DNA from: Nocardia mexicana NBRC 108244
GTDB lineage: Bacteria; Actinomycetota; Actinomycetes; Mycobacteriales; Mycobacteriaceae
Length of the DNA stretch: 64,000 nt
NCBI RefSeq assembly: GCF_001613165.1
Contig: NZ_BDBV01000003.1
Location: 101,848-165,847, forward strand
Direction: 5' to 3'
The translations under genes were made by a program, and so were the position numbers. Below are positions 27,029-35,343 of the stretch, piece after piece; position 1 is the stretch's first letter, and every line of letters starts with the position of its first letter. Below the pieces are notes generated by a model that saw nothing but the letters and a program-made list of their open reading frames with translations, ran no database searches and had not been told where the DNA came from.

Positions 27029-27718
27029 ATGATCCGACCCGTGACGGTTCTGCTGTGGATCGTACTGCCCTACTGCGCGCTGGGATCTTTTGCGCTGGGC
27101 CATCTCTGGCGCTTTCGCCGCGACCGCTTCCGCCCGTCGCCGGACGCCGACCGTGCCGAGTGGTACGGCGCGATCGCGTTCCGGCTCGGCGCGACCCTCG
27201 TCGTGGCCGCCCGACTCACCGACCTGCTCGCCTCGGGCCCGCACAACCACCCGCCCGAGGCGTTCTACCTCGTCATCCTCGCGGTCGAGGTGGTCGCGCT
27301 ACCCACCGCCGCCGCGGGTGCGGTGATGCTGATCCTGCCGTCGATGATCGCGGGCACGCACCGTACACCGATCACACCGGTGGACCGCATCACCCTCCCC
27401 GTCCTGACCGCGATGCTGCTGTCCGGCGTCCTCATCAGGATGGATCCGAACTCGACCGGCGACCACTACCGCACCGCCGAGACGCTGTTCACCTGGGCTC
27501 GTTCGCTGCCGACCCTGCACCCGAACCCGGCCGCGATGGCCGCGGCCCCCGCCCTCTACCAGGCCCGGGGCCTGATCATCGTCCTGCTCCTCGCCGTCTG
27601 GCCGTACACCCGGCTGGCGGACCTGTTCGCGGGACCGATCGTCGGATGGGTGTCCCGGCGCCGGACCGATCTGGCCCGGCTCACCCCGATCGCGGGCAAT
27701 TCCGGTCTCGGAGTGTAA
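27029..27718 (+). CDS. Orphan NarI-like membrane protein lacking the heme-ligand histidines
   Basis: A 229-residue five-helix protein with the overall plan of the nitrate reductase gamma subunit. It starts LLWIVLPYCALGSFALGHLWRFRRDRF and ends YQARGLIIVLLLAVWPYTRLADLF, both clearly NarI-like. NarI binds two b hemes through four His. At the expected places this protein has Arg52 (FRLG), Arg62 (AARLT), Arg180 (QARG) and Asp198 (RLADLF). So it should not bind those hemes, and no narGHJ lies nearby. It may be a decayed copy or a repurposed membrane protein. ATG 27029 has GGAAGG upstream. It converges with the UbiB-type gene, with 9 nt between the stops. Confidence 0.8.
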   Translation: MIRPVTVLLWIVLPYCALGSFALGHLWRFRRDRFRPSPDADRAEWYGAIAFRLGATLVVAARLTDLLASGPHNHPPEAFYLVILAVEVVALPTAAAGAVMLILPSMIAGTHRTPITPVDRITLPVLTAMLLSGVLIRMDPNSTGDHYRTAETLFTWARSLPTLHPNPAAMAAAPALYQARGLIIVLLLAVWPYTRLADLFAGPIVGWVSRRRTDLARLTPIAGNSGLGV

Positions 27719-27727
27719 CTTTCGGCG

Positions 27728-29098
27728 TCAGGCTCGGCTCTGCCAGCGCGCCACCGTCTGCCCGATGCCGGTGGTCGGCGGCTCGCGATAGAGCCACTCC
27801 CGGGCGATGCGATGCCAGTTGTTGGTGGTCTCCAACTGGCCCAGCGCCGCGAAGGTGAACAGGTCCACTCGCCGCGAGAAAACATGCTCGGGTGGCAGCC
27901 GCTGCTGCCGCATTCCCTGGAATTCGGCGGCCCGGGGGTCTACGGCGAGCACGACCGCGCCGGTGGCGAGTTCGGGAGTGATCGTTATTTCCTCGTCGAG
28001 CAGATGCCAGCCCGCGGCGGCCCACACGTACTCCAGCACTTCCTGCGGATCGATACTCGCGTCGGGTTCGATGATGCCGCGCCCGACCCACAGGTCGTAC
28101 AGGTCCTGCGCGCGATATTCGCCCGCCGCCCGCATGCCCGTGCGCTCCAGTTCGACATACTCCGGCTCCATGGAGTGATAGAGCCCGAAATCCACGAATC
28201 CCACCCGGCCGTCGGCCGCGAGCATGATGTTGCCGGGGTGCGGATCGCCGCAGAACTGGTAGTCGGAGAACACGGTATTGACGTAGAAGCGATAGATGAG
28301 CTCGCCGATCCGATTGCGATCGTCGACCGGTAGCTCCTGGATCTCCGGAAACGATTTCCCGTCTAGGAATTCGGTTACCAGCACGTTGTGCCCGCACAGT
28401 TCTTCGACGCTGTCGGGGACGGTGATGAACGGATGATCCCGGTAGCGCGACGCCACGTGATGCTGGCTGCGGGCCTCGCGCTCGTAATCGAGTTCGCTGC
28501 CGATATTGCGGGCGATCTCGTCCAGCACCTCGTTGTCGGCCGCGCTGGGCAGAATGGATTTCCAGAGCCGGCTGATCATCACCAGATTGCGCATATCGGC
28601 CTCGACGGCCCGGTCCACACCCGGATATTTGACCTTCACCGCGACCCGGCGCCCGTCGCGCAGGGTGGCCCGATAGACCTGACCGATCGAGGCCGCGGCT
28701 ATCGGTTCCTCGTCGAAATCGGCGAAGACCCGCGCCATCGGCCCGAGATCGTCCTCGATCACCTTGCGCATGGCCGCGAACGGGGCCGCCGGAGCCTGAT
28801 CGCGCAGCTCGGCGAGCTTGTCGCGAAACATCTCGCGATGCGATTCCGGGAGCAGGTCGACATCGAGAACCGAGAGCATCTGGCCCAGCTTCATCGCCGC
28901 GCCCTTCATGCCGCCGAGCACGGTGACGAGCTGCTGCGCGGTCTGCAGGGTGGACCGCTCGGCCAGGACCTGCCGGGCCTGGTCGGGCTTTCCGATCATG
29001 GACAGCCGCGTACCGACTCCGCGAATGGCCTGCCCCGCAACCAGTCGGCCCATCCTGCCGCCCCGCGCGAGACGACCCTTCGGCACCCGATTGCCCAC
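27728..29098 (-). CDS. ABC1/UbiB-family atypical kinase-like protein
   Basis: A 456-residue protein of the AarF/UbiB/COQ8 family, which acts on membrane lipid or quinone metabolism. The family-specific KxGQ motif (AMKLGQMLS), the Ala-rich loop AAASIGQVYRA, the Lys of VAVKVKYPG, the catalytic FCGDPHPGNIML and GFVDFGL are all present. It has no C-terminal membrane helices, as in many actinobacterial members. GTG 29098 is chosen over the longer frame because GGAGG precedes it by eight nt. It is divergent from a TetR regulator. Confidence 0.92.
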   Translation of the reverse strand: MGNRVPKGRLARGGRMGRLVAGQAIRGVGTRLSMIGKPDQARQVLAERSTLQTAQQLVTVLGGMKGAAMKLGQMLSVLDVDLLPESHREMFRDKLAELRDQAPAAPFAAMRKVIEDDLGPMARVFADFDEEPIAAASIGQVYRATLRDGRRVAVKVKYPGVDRAVEADMRNLVMISRLWKSILPSAADNEVLDEIARNIGSELDYEREARSQHHVASRYRDHPFITVPDSVEELCGHNVLVTEFLDGKSFPEIQELPVDDRNRIGELIYRFYVNTVFSDYQFCGDPHPGNIMLAADGRVGFVDFGLYHSMEPEYVELERTGMRAAGEYRAQDLYDLWVGRGIIEPDASIDPQEVLEYVWAAAGWHLLDEEITITPELATGAVVLAVDPRAAEFQGMRQQRLPPEHVFSRRVDLFTFAALGQLETTNNWHRIAREWLYREPPTTGIGQTVARWQSRA

Positions 29099-29181
29099 TA
29101 TCGCACCTCCATTGGCACATCTTCCGAGCGATGCGGTGTTCACTCTGCACGTTTTCGCCCCGTAGCAACAGGGGCGGTGAC

Positions 29182-29199
29182 TAAACTGAGCGATGCTCA
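29182..29199 (+). promoter_or_regulatory. Possible TetR promoter and operator
   Basis: TAAACT (29182-29187) fits a -10 element for the TetR gene at 29230. The palindrome TGAGC-GAT-GCTCA (29187-29199) overlaps its downstream end. The pair lies in the 131 bp between the divergent UbiB-type and TetR genes, so one operator could control both. The palindrome is seen; binding is inferred. Confidence 0.35.
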
Positions 29200-29229
29200 T
29201 CTTCTAGCGACAGCAGGCAGGAGGTCGCG

Positions 29230-29859
29230 ATGCCATCGAAAACTGTGGGCCAGCGTCGTCGTCCGACACAGGACCGGGCCAAGGCAACCAGGGAGCACAT
29301 CCTGGACACTGCCGCACAGCTTTTCGGGGAGCGCGGCATCGCCAATACCTCGACGAATCGCATCGCGGCCGAGGCCGGGGTGAGCGTCGGCACCGTCTAC
29401 CGATACTTCTCCGATCGCTCCGTCATCGTCGAAGAACTGCTCGGGCGGCTGCTCGAGAACGTCGAAAGACGCTTCACACAGCGGGTGTTCGGCATGTCGG
29501 AGAAATCCATCCTGGAGCTGGTCACCGGCATCCTGGAGGTCATCACCGACGAGCTGGTGGCCAATGCCAAGCTGGTGCGGGCGCTGGTGGCGGGGGTGCA
29601 GTTCTACAGCAGCGGCATCCCCGAATTCGAACCGCGCCTGCGCCTGCTGGTGAAGGTGCTGGTGATCCAGTTGCTCGGCCCCGGCGACGACCACGAGTAC
29701 GACGTGATGACATTCGTGCTGATCAACACGGGTTTCGCGGCGGTGCTCCGGGCGTCGGCACTGGAGGTCGACAGCCAGGAGCGCAAGGAGGCCATCGCAA
29801 TGACCGCGCGCATGATGGCGGCCATGGCCGAGGCGGAAATCAAGGCCCGGGCCGCCTGA
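29230..29859 (+). CDS. TetR-family transcriptional regulator
   Basis: A 209-residue protein. The basic N-terminus (GQRRRPTQDRAKATREHIL) is followed by the HTH IAAEAGVSVGTVYRYFSDRS at about 45-64. The ligand domain is helical, with no recognisable pocket signature. Start ATG 29230 is preceded by AGGAGG. It is divergent from the UbiB-type gene and has a small palindrome overlapping its -10, which suggests autoregulation. Confidence 0.92.
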   Translation: MPSKTVGQRRRPTQDRAKATREHILDTAAQLFGERGIANTSTNRIAAEAGVSVGTVYRYFSDRSVIVEELLGRLLENVERRFTQRVFGMSEKSILELVTGILEVITDELVANAKLVRALVAGVQFYSSGIPEFEPRLRLLVKVLVIQLLGPGDDHEYDVMTFVLINTGFAAVLRASALEVDSQERKEAIAMTARMMAAMAEAEIKARAA

Positions 29860-30001
29860 AACACCGCCGTCGCACAAAAAGTGAGCACCTCCCCAACTAT
29901 CGGCTCACCATGACCCACATCGTTCCAGCCGCGAACGGACGAATTGCCTGCTGAAGGGCTATTTTTGCGACTGCCGACAACCTTTCAAAGAGGAGTAGAA
30001 G

Positions 30002-30049
30002 GTGAGCGCGCGCTCGGCTTACCGTTTCTGGCAGAGCAAACAGCGATAG
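30002..30049 (+). CDS. Possible 15-residue leader peptide
   Basis: GTG 30002 is preceded by AGAGGAG at a normal distance and opens a 15-codon frame (MSARSAYRFWQSKQR) ending in TAG at 30047-30049. It lies 42 nt before the start of the PucR-type regulator, in a region otherwise without a gene. The good ribosome site argues for real translation; a control role is speculation. Confidence 0.3.
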   Translation: MSARSAYRFWQSKQR

Positions 30050-30091
30050 CAGACCACCGCGTCTGACTCATGGTTGGAAGAGAGGTCGCCG

Positions 30092-31375
30092 ATGACCGCC
30101 GACACGTCGAACAACCCAGGCCTGACGTATTCGGGCACCCCGTTGTCCGAACCGCTGAAGAACGTGCGCGCCCTGTCTCGGCAGATGGTGGGGCATTTCG
30201 TGGAGACGGTGGCGCCGTGCCGCACGCTGCCGGGCGACGCCATCCACGGCGACGTCACCAGCATCACCCGCCTGTGCCTGGAACTGGCGGTCAGCATGCT
30301 CGACGGTGTCGACGTCCCGGAGAAGATCCGCAAGCTCGAGGACACCGCCGCGCAGTGGGCGCGGGAGGGCGTGCCGATCGACACCATCCACCACGCCATC
30401 CACGAGGGCTTCCGCCTCGGATTCGACCTCGTGGTCACCAGTGCCACCAACAGCTACCGCCGCATGCGCGACGGCGACGAGGAGATGCTGCTGCTGCGCC
30501 GCGGCGACTACGACAACCTGATCGGCGGTGCGAAGCTCGTCGTCGACATGCTCGACACCATGACCACCGCGGTCTCGAAAGCCTATGTGCGCGAACTGCG
30601 GTCGGTGGTCAGCGAGCATCACACGGCCGTGCACACGCTCACCTCGGCGCTGCTCGGCGGGCACCCCACCTCGACCATGGCCCGCGAATGCGGCATCGAG
30701 ATCGCCGAGCAGTACAACGTGCTGGCCCTGGCCATCCCGGCGCATCCCGAGGAGGCCAACCCGATGGTGGACGGCGCGGTGGTCGCCCGGCGCAAGCTGC
30801 GGCGCATTCAGGCCGCGCTCGCCACCGGACACGACGGCAACACGGTGCTGTCGCTGCTCAGCGTCGACGGCGGCACCCTGCTCATTCCCACCACCGACGG
30901 CGATACCGACGAACTCGACCGCCTCGTCACCGTGCTGTCGCAGGCGGCGCAGGTGCCCATCACGGCGACCGTCGTCACCGCGGGTTCCCACGACATTCCC
31001 GCGGCCGCCGACCGGGCACACCAACTGCTCGACATGGTGCACCGGCTGAAGCTCGTCCGGGGCCTGTACCGATTCGACGACATCGCCCTCGAATACCAGC
31101 TCACCCGGCCGGGTCCCGGCCGCGAGCACCTGGGCACCCTGCTCGATCCCCTGGACGCGCATCCCGAACTGCTCGAGACCCTGCAGCGGCACATCAGCAA
31201 CAACCTCAACCGCCAGCGCACCGCGCACGCCCTGCACATCCACACCAACACGGTCGATTACCGGCTCAAGCGCATCGCCACCCTCACCGGATGCGATCCC
31301 ACGCAGGCCAGCGGGCTGTGGTACCTGCGCTCGGCGCTCGTCGCGCGCAGCTATCGGCAGACCCATCCGGTGTAA
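30092..31375 (+). CDS. PucR/CdaR-type helix-turn-helix regulator
   Basis: A 427-residue cytoplasmic regulator. The N-terminal domain (about 20-180) is helical, with WAREGVPIDTIHHAIHEGFRLGF. A central region (180-330) resembles the GGDEF-like domain of CdaR proteins. The C-terminal PucR HTH_30 is LLETLQRHISNNLNRQRTAHALHIHTNTVDYRLKRIATLTG, in pieces about 365-410. Such proteins activate purine, sugar-diacid or secondary pathways; many copies occur in Nocardia and most have unknown targets. ATG 30092 is chosen over TTG 30074 because GAGAGG sits just upstream. The flavodoxin gene downstream is 97 nt away. Confidence 0.85.
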   Translation: MTADTSNNPGLTYSGTPLSEPLKNVRALSRQMVGHFVETVAPCRTLPGDAIHGDVTSITRLCLELAVSMLDGVDVPEKIRKLEDTAAQWAREGVPIDTIHHAIHEGFRLGFDLVVTSATNSYRRMRDGDEEMLLLRRGDYDNLIGGAKLVVDMLDTMTTAVSKAYVRELRSVVSEHHTAVHTLTSALLGGHPTSTMARECGIEIAEQYNVLALAIPAHPEEANPMVDGAVVARRKLRRIQAALATGHDGNTVLSLLSVDGGTLLIPTTDGDTDELDRLVTVLSQAAQVPITATVVTAGSHDIPAAADRAHQLLDMVHRLKLVRGLYRFDDIALEYQLTRPGPGREHLGTLLDPLDAHPELLETLQRHISNNLNRQRTAHALHIHTNTVDYRLKRIATLTGCDPTQASGLWYLRSALVARSYRQTHPV

Positions 31376-31472
31376 CGGAGACCACAGCGGCCGCCGTGTC
31401 ACGGTCCCGGCTCGGGCGGTGTCTCAGAGATCGAGCAGATCAGGCGAGCACCACCGGGGAAGGACCGTCGTC

Positions 31473-31946
31473 ATGAAGGCAATCATCGTGTGCACCTCCG
31501 TATCTCACGGCAATACGAGGAAGGTGGCCGATGTCCTGGGCCGGGTGCTGGGGGCCCGGGTCGTGGCACCGGAACAGATCGGGGCGGCGGAGCTGGCCGC
31601 CTACGACCTCGTGGGCTTCGGTTCGGGCATCTTCAACCTGGAGTTCCATCCGCGGCTCCTCGAATTCGTCCGGGCGCTGCCGCCGGAGCAGCGCGGCCGG
31701 GCGTTCGTCTTCACCAGCAGCGGCCTGCCGGAACCGCCGTTCCGCCCCTACATCCGTCGGCTGGCGCGCCTGCTCGAGCAGCGGGGCTTCCAGGTGGTCG
31801 ACACGTTCGCGTGCCGCGCGTACGACACCTGGTTGCCGTTCAAGCTCGTCGGCGGTATTCGGAAGGGGCGGCCCGACGCCGCCGACCTCGAGGCGGCGCG
31901 CCTGTTCGCCGAGGGACTGCGGGACCGGGCCGGTGCCTCGTGCTGA
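31473..31946 (+). CDS. Flavodoxin-family protein
   Basis: A 157-residue FMN-binding fold protein. The phosphate loop is CTSVSHGNTRKVADVL (about 7-22), followed by YDLVGFGSGIFNLEFHPRL and FVFTSSGLPEPPFRPYI, which correspond to the isoalloxazine-binding loops. It is probably an electron carrier or quinone/NADPH-linked reductase. ATG 31473 is used since the upstream frame is unconserved and the flavodoxin fold begins here. It converges with the epoxide hydrolase gene, 9 nt apart. Confidence 0.85.
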   Translation: MKAIIVCTSVSHGNTRKVADVLGRVLGARVVAPEQIGAAELAAYDLVGFGSGIFNLEFHPRLLEFVRALPPEQRGRAFVFTSSGLPEPPFRPYIRRLARLLEQRGFQVVDTFACRAYDTWLPFKLVGGIRKGRPDAADLEAARLFAEGLRDRAGASC

Positions 31947-31955
31947 CGGGCGGAT

Positions 31956-33101
31956 TCATTTCCGGTAGTCGCGGAACGTCGCGCGCAGATCGTCGACGAT
32001 CAGGTCGGGTTCCTCCATGGCGGCGAAGTGGCCGCCCCGCTCGAGTTCGGTCCAGCGCACGATGTTGTGGTTCCGCTCGGCGATGCGGCGGATCAGGGCG
32101 CCACCGATGTCGTGCGGCATGACCGCCACGGCGACCGGCACATCGGTATCGGGCTCGGGCGAGCCCCACGTGGCGGCACCCTCGTAGTAGTAGCGCGCCG
32201 ACGAACCGGCGGTGCCGTTGAGCCAATAGATCATGACGTTGGTCAGCATCGCGTCGCGGTCGACGGCGTCCTCGGGTGCGTCTGTGGAGTCGGTCCAGTC
32301 CTTGAATCTTTCGACGATCCAAGCCAATTGGCCCACCGGCGAGTCCGTGAGCGCGTAGGACAGCGTCTGCGGACGGCTGGCCTGCAGCAGCGCGTACGCA
32401 CCGAACTGGAACTGGAAGTGCATCCCCTCCTCGGCAGCGCGCTGTTCGGCGGGATCGTCGGGGTCCGCGGTCTCGGCGGTCACCGTGGCCGACGCGATGT
32501 CGGTCAGGTGCACCGCGACCAGGTGCTCGGCGTCGATCACCGCCAACTGGCGGGAGATCGCCGCGCCGGTGTCCTCACCGTGCGCGGCGTAGCGCTCGTA
32601 GCCGAGGCGATGCATCAACTCGGCCCACGCCCGCGCGACCCGCGTCGTGGACCAGCCGACGGCGGTCCCGGACAGCCCGTAGCCGGGGATGGTGGGCACG
32701 ACGACGTGGAAGGCGTCCTCCGGCCTGCCGCCGTGCGCCACCGGGTTGGTCAGCGGCTCGATCACCTCGAGGAATTCGACGATCGAACCGGGCCATCCGT
32801 GCGTGAGCACCAGGGGCAGGGCGTCGGGTTCGGCCGAGCTGACATGGATGAAATGCACACTGTGGCCGTCGATTTCGGTGCGGAACTGCGGGAAGGAGTT
32901 GAGCCGGGCCTCCTGCGCGCGCCAGTCGTAGGTGTGGCGCCAGTAGTCGGCCAGTTCCCGGGTGTAGTCCAGCGGGATGCCCTGCGCCCATCCGACGCCG
33001 GGAGCCTGATCGGGCCAGCGGGTGGCGTCCAGGCGACGGTTCAGGTCGTCCAGCTGTTCCTGGGGGACGTCGATGCGGAAGGGGGTGATGTCTGCGCTCA
33101 T
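31956..33101 (-). CDS. Epoxide hydrolase with N-terminal EHN domain
   Basis: A 381-residue alpha/beta hydrolase. The microsomal-type N-terminal domain (ITPFRIDVPQEQLDDLNRRL to about 100) is followed by the core. The oxyanion motif is THGWPGS, the nucleophile elbow HGEDTGAAIS (Asp in place of Ser), and the His near the C-terminus ERGGHFAAMEEPDL. A Tyr for epoxide opening is plausibly in YWLNGTAGSSARYYYEG. It would open epoxides to diols in detoxification or catabolism. ATG 33101 is chosen because the seven extra residues upstream are unconserved. Confidence 0.9.
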   Translation of the reverse strand: MSADITPFRIDVPQEQLDDLNRRLDATRWPDQAPGVGWAQGIPLDYTRELADYWRHTYDWRAQEARLNSFPQFRTEIDGHSVHFIHVSSAEPDALPLVLTHGWPGSIVEFLEVIEPLTNPVAHGGRPEDAFHVVVPTIPGYGLSGTAVGWSTTRVARAWAELMHRLGYERYAAHGEDTGAAISRQLAVIDAEHLVAVHLTDIASATVTAETADPDDPAEQRAAEEGMHFQFQFGAYALLQASRPQTLSYALTDSPVGQLAWIVERFKDWTDSTDAPEDAVDRDAMLTNVMIYWLNGTAGSSARYYYEGAATWGSPEPDTDVPVAVAVMPHDIGGALIRRIAERNHNIVRWTELERGGHFAAMEEPDLIVDDLRATFRDYRK

Positions 33102-33288
33102 GAGAATTACCGTAGGAAGCACCTAGGACAACTTCTGCCCTAGATTTCGAGATGTCCGAAACCCGCGCCGAGCGGCACCTCGAGGCGGCGTGGACCGAAG
33201 GTGCATCCATCGGTGATTGAGGCTCGTCGATCCGGGCAAACCCATGTAGTAAGACGAGTTTCCCGACGAAATGAAACGGGAGGAAACA

Positions 33289-33480
33289 ATGTCCGGCAAA
33301 TTCGAACTCTTCGCTGACGCCGCCGATAAATTCCGTTGGCGCCTGAAGGCCGGCAACGGCGAGGTCATCGCCCAGAGCCAGGCCTACGCGACCAAGGACG
33401 CGGCGAAGAAGGGCATCACATCGGTGCAGAGCAACGCGGCCGGGGCGACGGTCGTCGACCTCGCCGACGCAACGCACTGA
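33289..33480 (+). CDS. DUF1508 (YegP-like) small protein
   Basis: A 63-residue single-repeat protein of the DUF1508 family: GKFELFADAADKFRWRLKAG, then GEVIAQSQAYATKDAAKKGI and NAAGATVVDL. Family members such as E. coli YegP have two or more copies; this one has one. It is probably a small alpha-beta protein expressed under stress, of unknown role. GGGAGG lies just before ATG 33289. A perfect 15 bp hairpin follows the stop. Confidence 0.9.
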   Translation: MSGKFELFADAADKFRWRLKAGNGEVIAQSQAYATKDAAKKGITSVQSNAAGATVVDLADATH

Positions 33481-33492
33481 CCGGCCTCGAAT

Positions 33493-33524
33493 CGAGCCCC
33501 ATCCGGCACGCCGGATGGGGCTCG
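33493..33524 (+). terminator. Terminator-like perfect hairpin
   Basis: CGAGCCCCATCCGGC pairs perfectly with GCCGGATGGGGCTCG around a two-base spacer, 12 nt after the DUF1508 stop codon. There is no T-tract; such hairpins are common as terminators in high-GC actinobacteria. Confidence 0.7.
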
Positions 33525-33664
33525 GCACGTCCGCCGACACCCCCGAACCAGCAAACCCGCGGCATCCATGTCGGGTGCGCCTACCTGGGACGGACGCGTC
33601 GCGCGCCTACGATTCTTCGTTGACAGCGGCAGAGCATGATCCGTCCAGAGTGGGGAGTGCGGCG

Positions 33665-35188
33665 ATGGAACAGAGCAGCGGCCGCCGGTCGGCGCGCGAC
33701 GTCTTGCAGGCCATGCCGGGCCATGTGCGGGCGGAGTTCACCCGGCGCATGCGCAAGCGCGGCCGTCCACTCGCGCTGAAGGACATCACCGTCGTCGACG
33801 CGGGGATGCTCAAGCGGGCCGTGGTCGCCGCCTCCGTCGGGAACTGCATGGAATGGTTCGACTTCGGCGTCTACAGCTATCTCGCGGTTGTCATCGGGAA
33901 GGTGTTCTTCCCGGACGTCGGCGCGGGAGTGCAGGTGCTGGCCTCGTTCACGACCTTCGCCGCGGCCTTCCTGGTGCGACCGCTCGGCGGACTGTACTTC
34001 GGCCCGCTCGGCGACCGGATCGGCCGCCAGAAGGTGCTGGCCACCACCATGCTCATGATGGCGGGCAGCACCTTCGCGATCGGCTTCATCCCCAGTTACG
34101 CCACGATCGGCGTATTCGCCCCGATCCTGCTGCTGGTCTGCCGGATGGTGCAGGGCTTCTCCACCGGCGGCGAATACGGCGGCGCCACCACCTTCGTCGC
34201 CGAGTACTCCCCCGACCGGCGGCGCGGTTTCCTCTGCAGCTGGCTCGACTTCGGCACCTTCACCGGCTATGCCGCCGGATCCGGGCTCGTCACCGTGCTC
34301 ACCGCGACCCTCGGTGACCAGGCCCTGGAGTCCTGGGCCTGGCGCCTGCCCTTCCTGATCGCCGGGCCGATCGGCGCCATCGGCCTGTATATCCGGCTGA
34401 AACTGGAGGACAGCCCCGCCTACCAGGAACAACTCGACGCGCACGACCGGGACCTGGCCGAGCAGGAGTCCGGCAGCGGGCGACTGCACGAGATCGTGGA
34501 GATCCTCACCCGGCATTGGCGGGCGGTGCTGATGTGCATCGGCCTGGTGCTGCTCTACAACGTCACCAACTACATGGTGACGGCCTACCTGCCGACCTAC
34601 ATGACCGAATCACTGCACCGCTCCACCACGCACTCGGACATCCTGGTGCTCAGCGCGATGGCGCTGGTGGTCCTGCTGATCACCTTCGTGGGCCGGGCCA
34701 GCGATCGATTCGGCCGGCGCCCGGTCTTCCTGACCGCCGCGGTGGCCCAGATCGTCCTCGCCTACCCGTGCTTCATGCTGATCCGGCAGGACGGCTGGAT
34801 ACTGCCCCTGCTCGGCACGCTGGTCCTGGCCGCGCTCCTGGCCGGTTTCGCCGGACCCAGCGCCGCCACCCTGCCCGCCCTCTTCCCCACCGCCATCCGC
34901 TACGGCGCCATGGGCATCTCGTTCAACATCGCGGTCTCGGCCTTCGGCGGCACGACCCCCCTCGTCAACACCGCCCTGGTCGACGTCACGCACAACCTGA
35001 TGATGCCCGCCTTCTACCTGATCGCCTCCGGCATAATCGGTTTCATAGCGGCCCTGTTCCTCCGCGAATCCTCCCTACTCCCCCTCCGCGGCTCCCAACC
35101 CATGGTCGGCACCAAGCAGGAGGCAGAGGATCTGGTGAACACCTCCGAACTGGCCCTGGCGGAGCTGCGGGCGGAGAGCAAACGGTAG
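33665..35188 (+). CDS. MHS-family MFS transporter (ProP-like proline/betaine or organic acid symporter)
   Basis: A 507-residue twelve-helix transporter. It has the metabolite:H+ symporter landmarks: GNCMEWFDFGVYSYLA at helix 1, the loop-2 motif GPLGDRIGRQKVL, FSTGGEYGGATTFVAEYSPDRRRGF in helix 4, and the loop-8 motif GRASDRFGRRPVF. A long cytoplasmic N-terminus (about 50 residues) precedes the first helix. Substrate could be proline/betaine (ProP-like) or a carboxylate; the osmoprotectant ABC operon 8 kb upstream favours an osmolyte only weakly. ATG 33665 follows GGGGAG. Confidence 0.88.
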   Translation: MEQSSGRRSARDVLQAMPGHVRAEFTRRMRKRGRPLALKDITVVDAGMLKRAVVAASVGNCMEWFDFGVYSYLAVVIGKVFFPDVGAGVQVLASFTTFAAAFLVRPLGGLYFGPLGDRIGRQKVLATTMLMMAGSTFAIGFIPSYATIGVFAPILLLVCRMVQGFSTGGEYGGATTFVAEYSPDRRRGFLCSWLDFGTFTGYAAGSGLVTVLTATLGDQALESWAWRLPFLIAGPIGAIGLYIRLKLEDSPAYQEQLDAHDRDLAEQESGSGRLHEIVEILTRHWRAVLMCIGLVLLYNVTNYMVTAYLPTYMTESLHRSTTHSDILVLSAMALVVLLITFVGRASDRFGRRPVFLTAAVAQIVLAYPCFMLIRQDGWILPLLGTLVLAALLAGFAGPSAATLPALFPTAIRYGAMGISFNIAVSAFGGTTPLVNTALVDVTHNLMMPAFYLIASGIIGFIAALFLRESSLLPLRGSQPMVGTKQEAEDLVNTSELALAELRAESKR

Positions 35189-35343
35189 GCGGCACAGGCT
35201 CATCAACTGGACCGCACCCTATTAACAGTGCCGCCACTGGTGGGGGCTCATCGGGTGGGGACACACCGCTACGATCGGCAGCACGGATAGTCGCTGTCGC
35301 ACAAGGTGTTCCGTCCCCTCCCTTTGAATCGAGGCGTGGCTCC

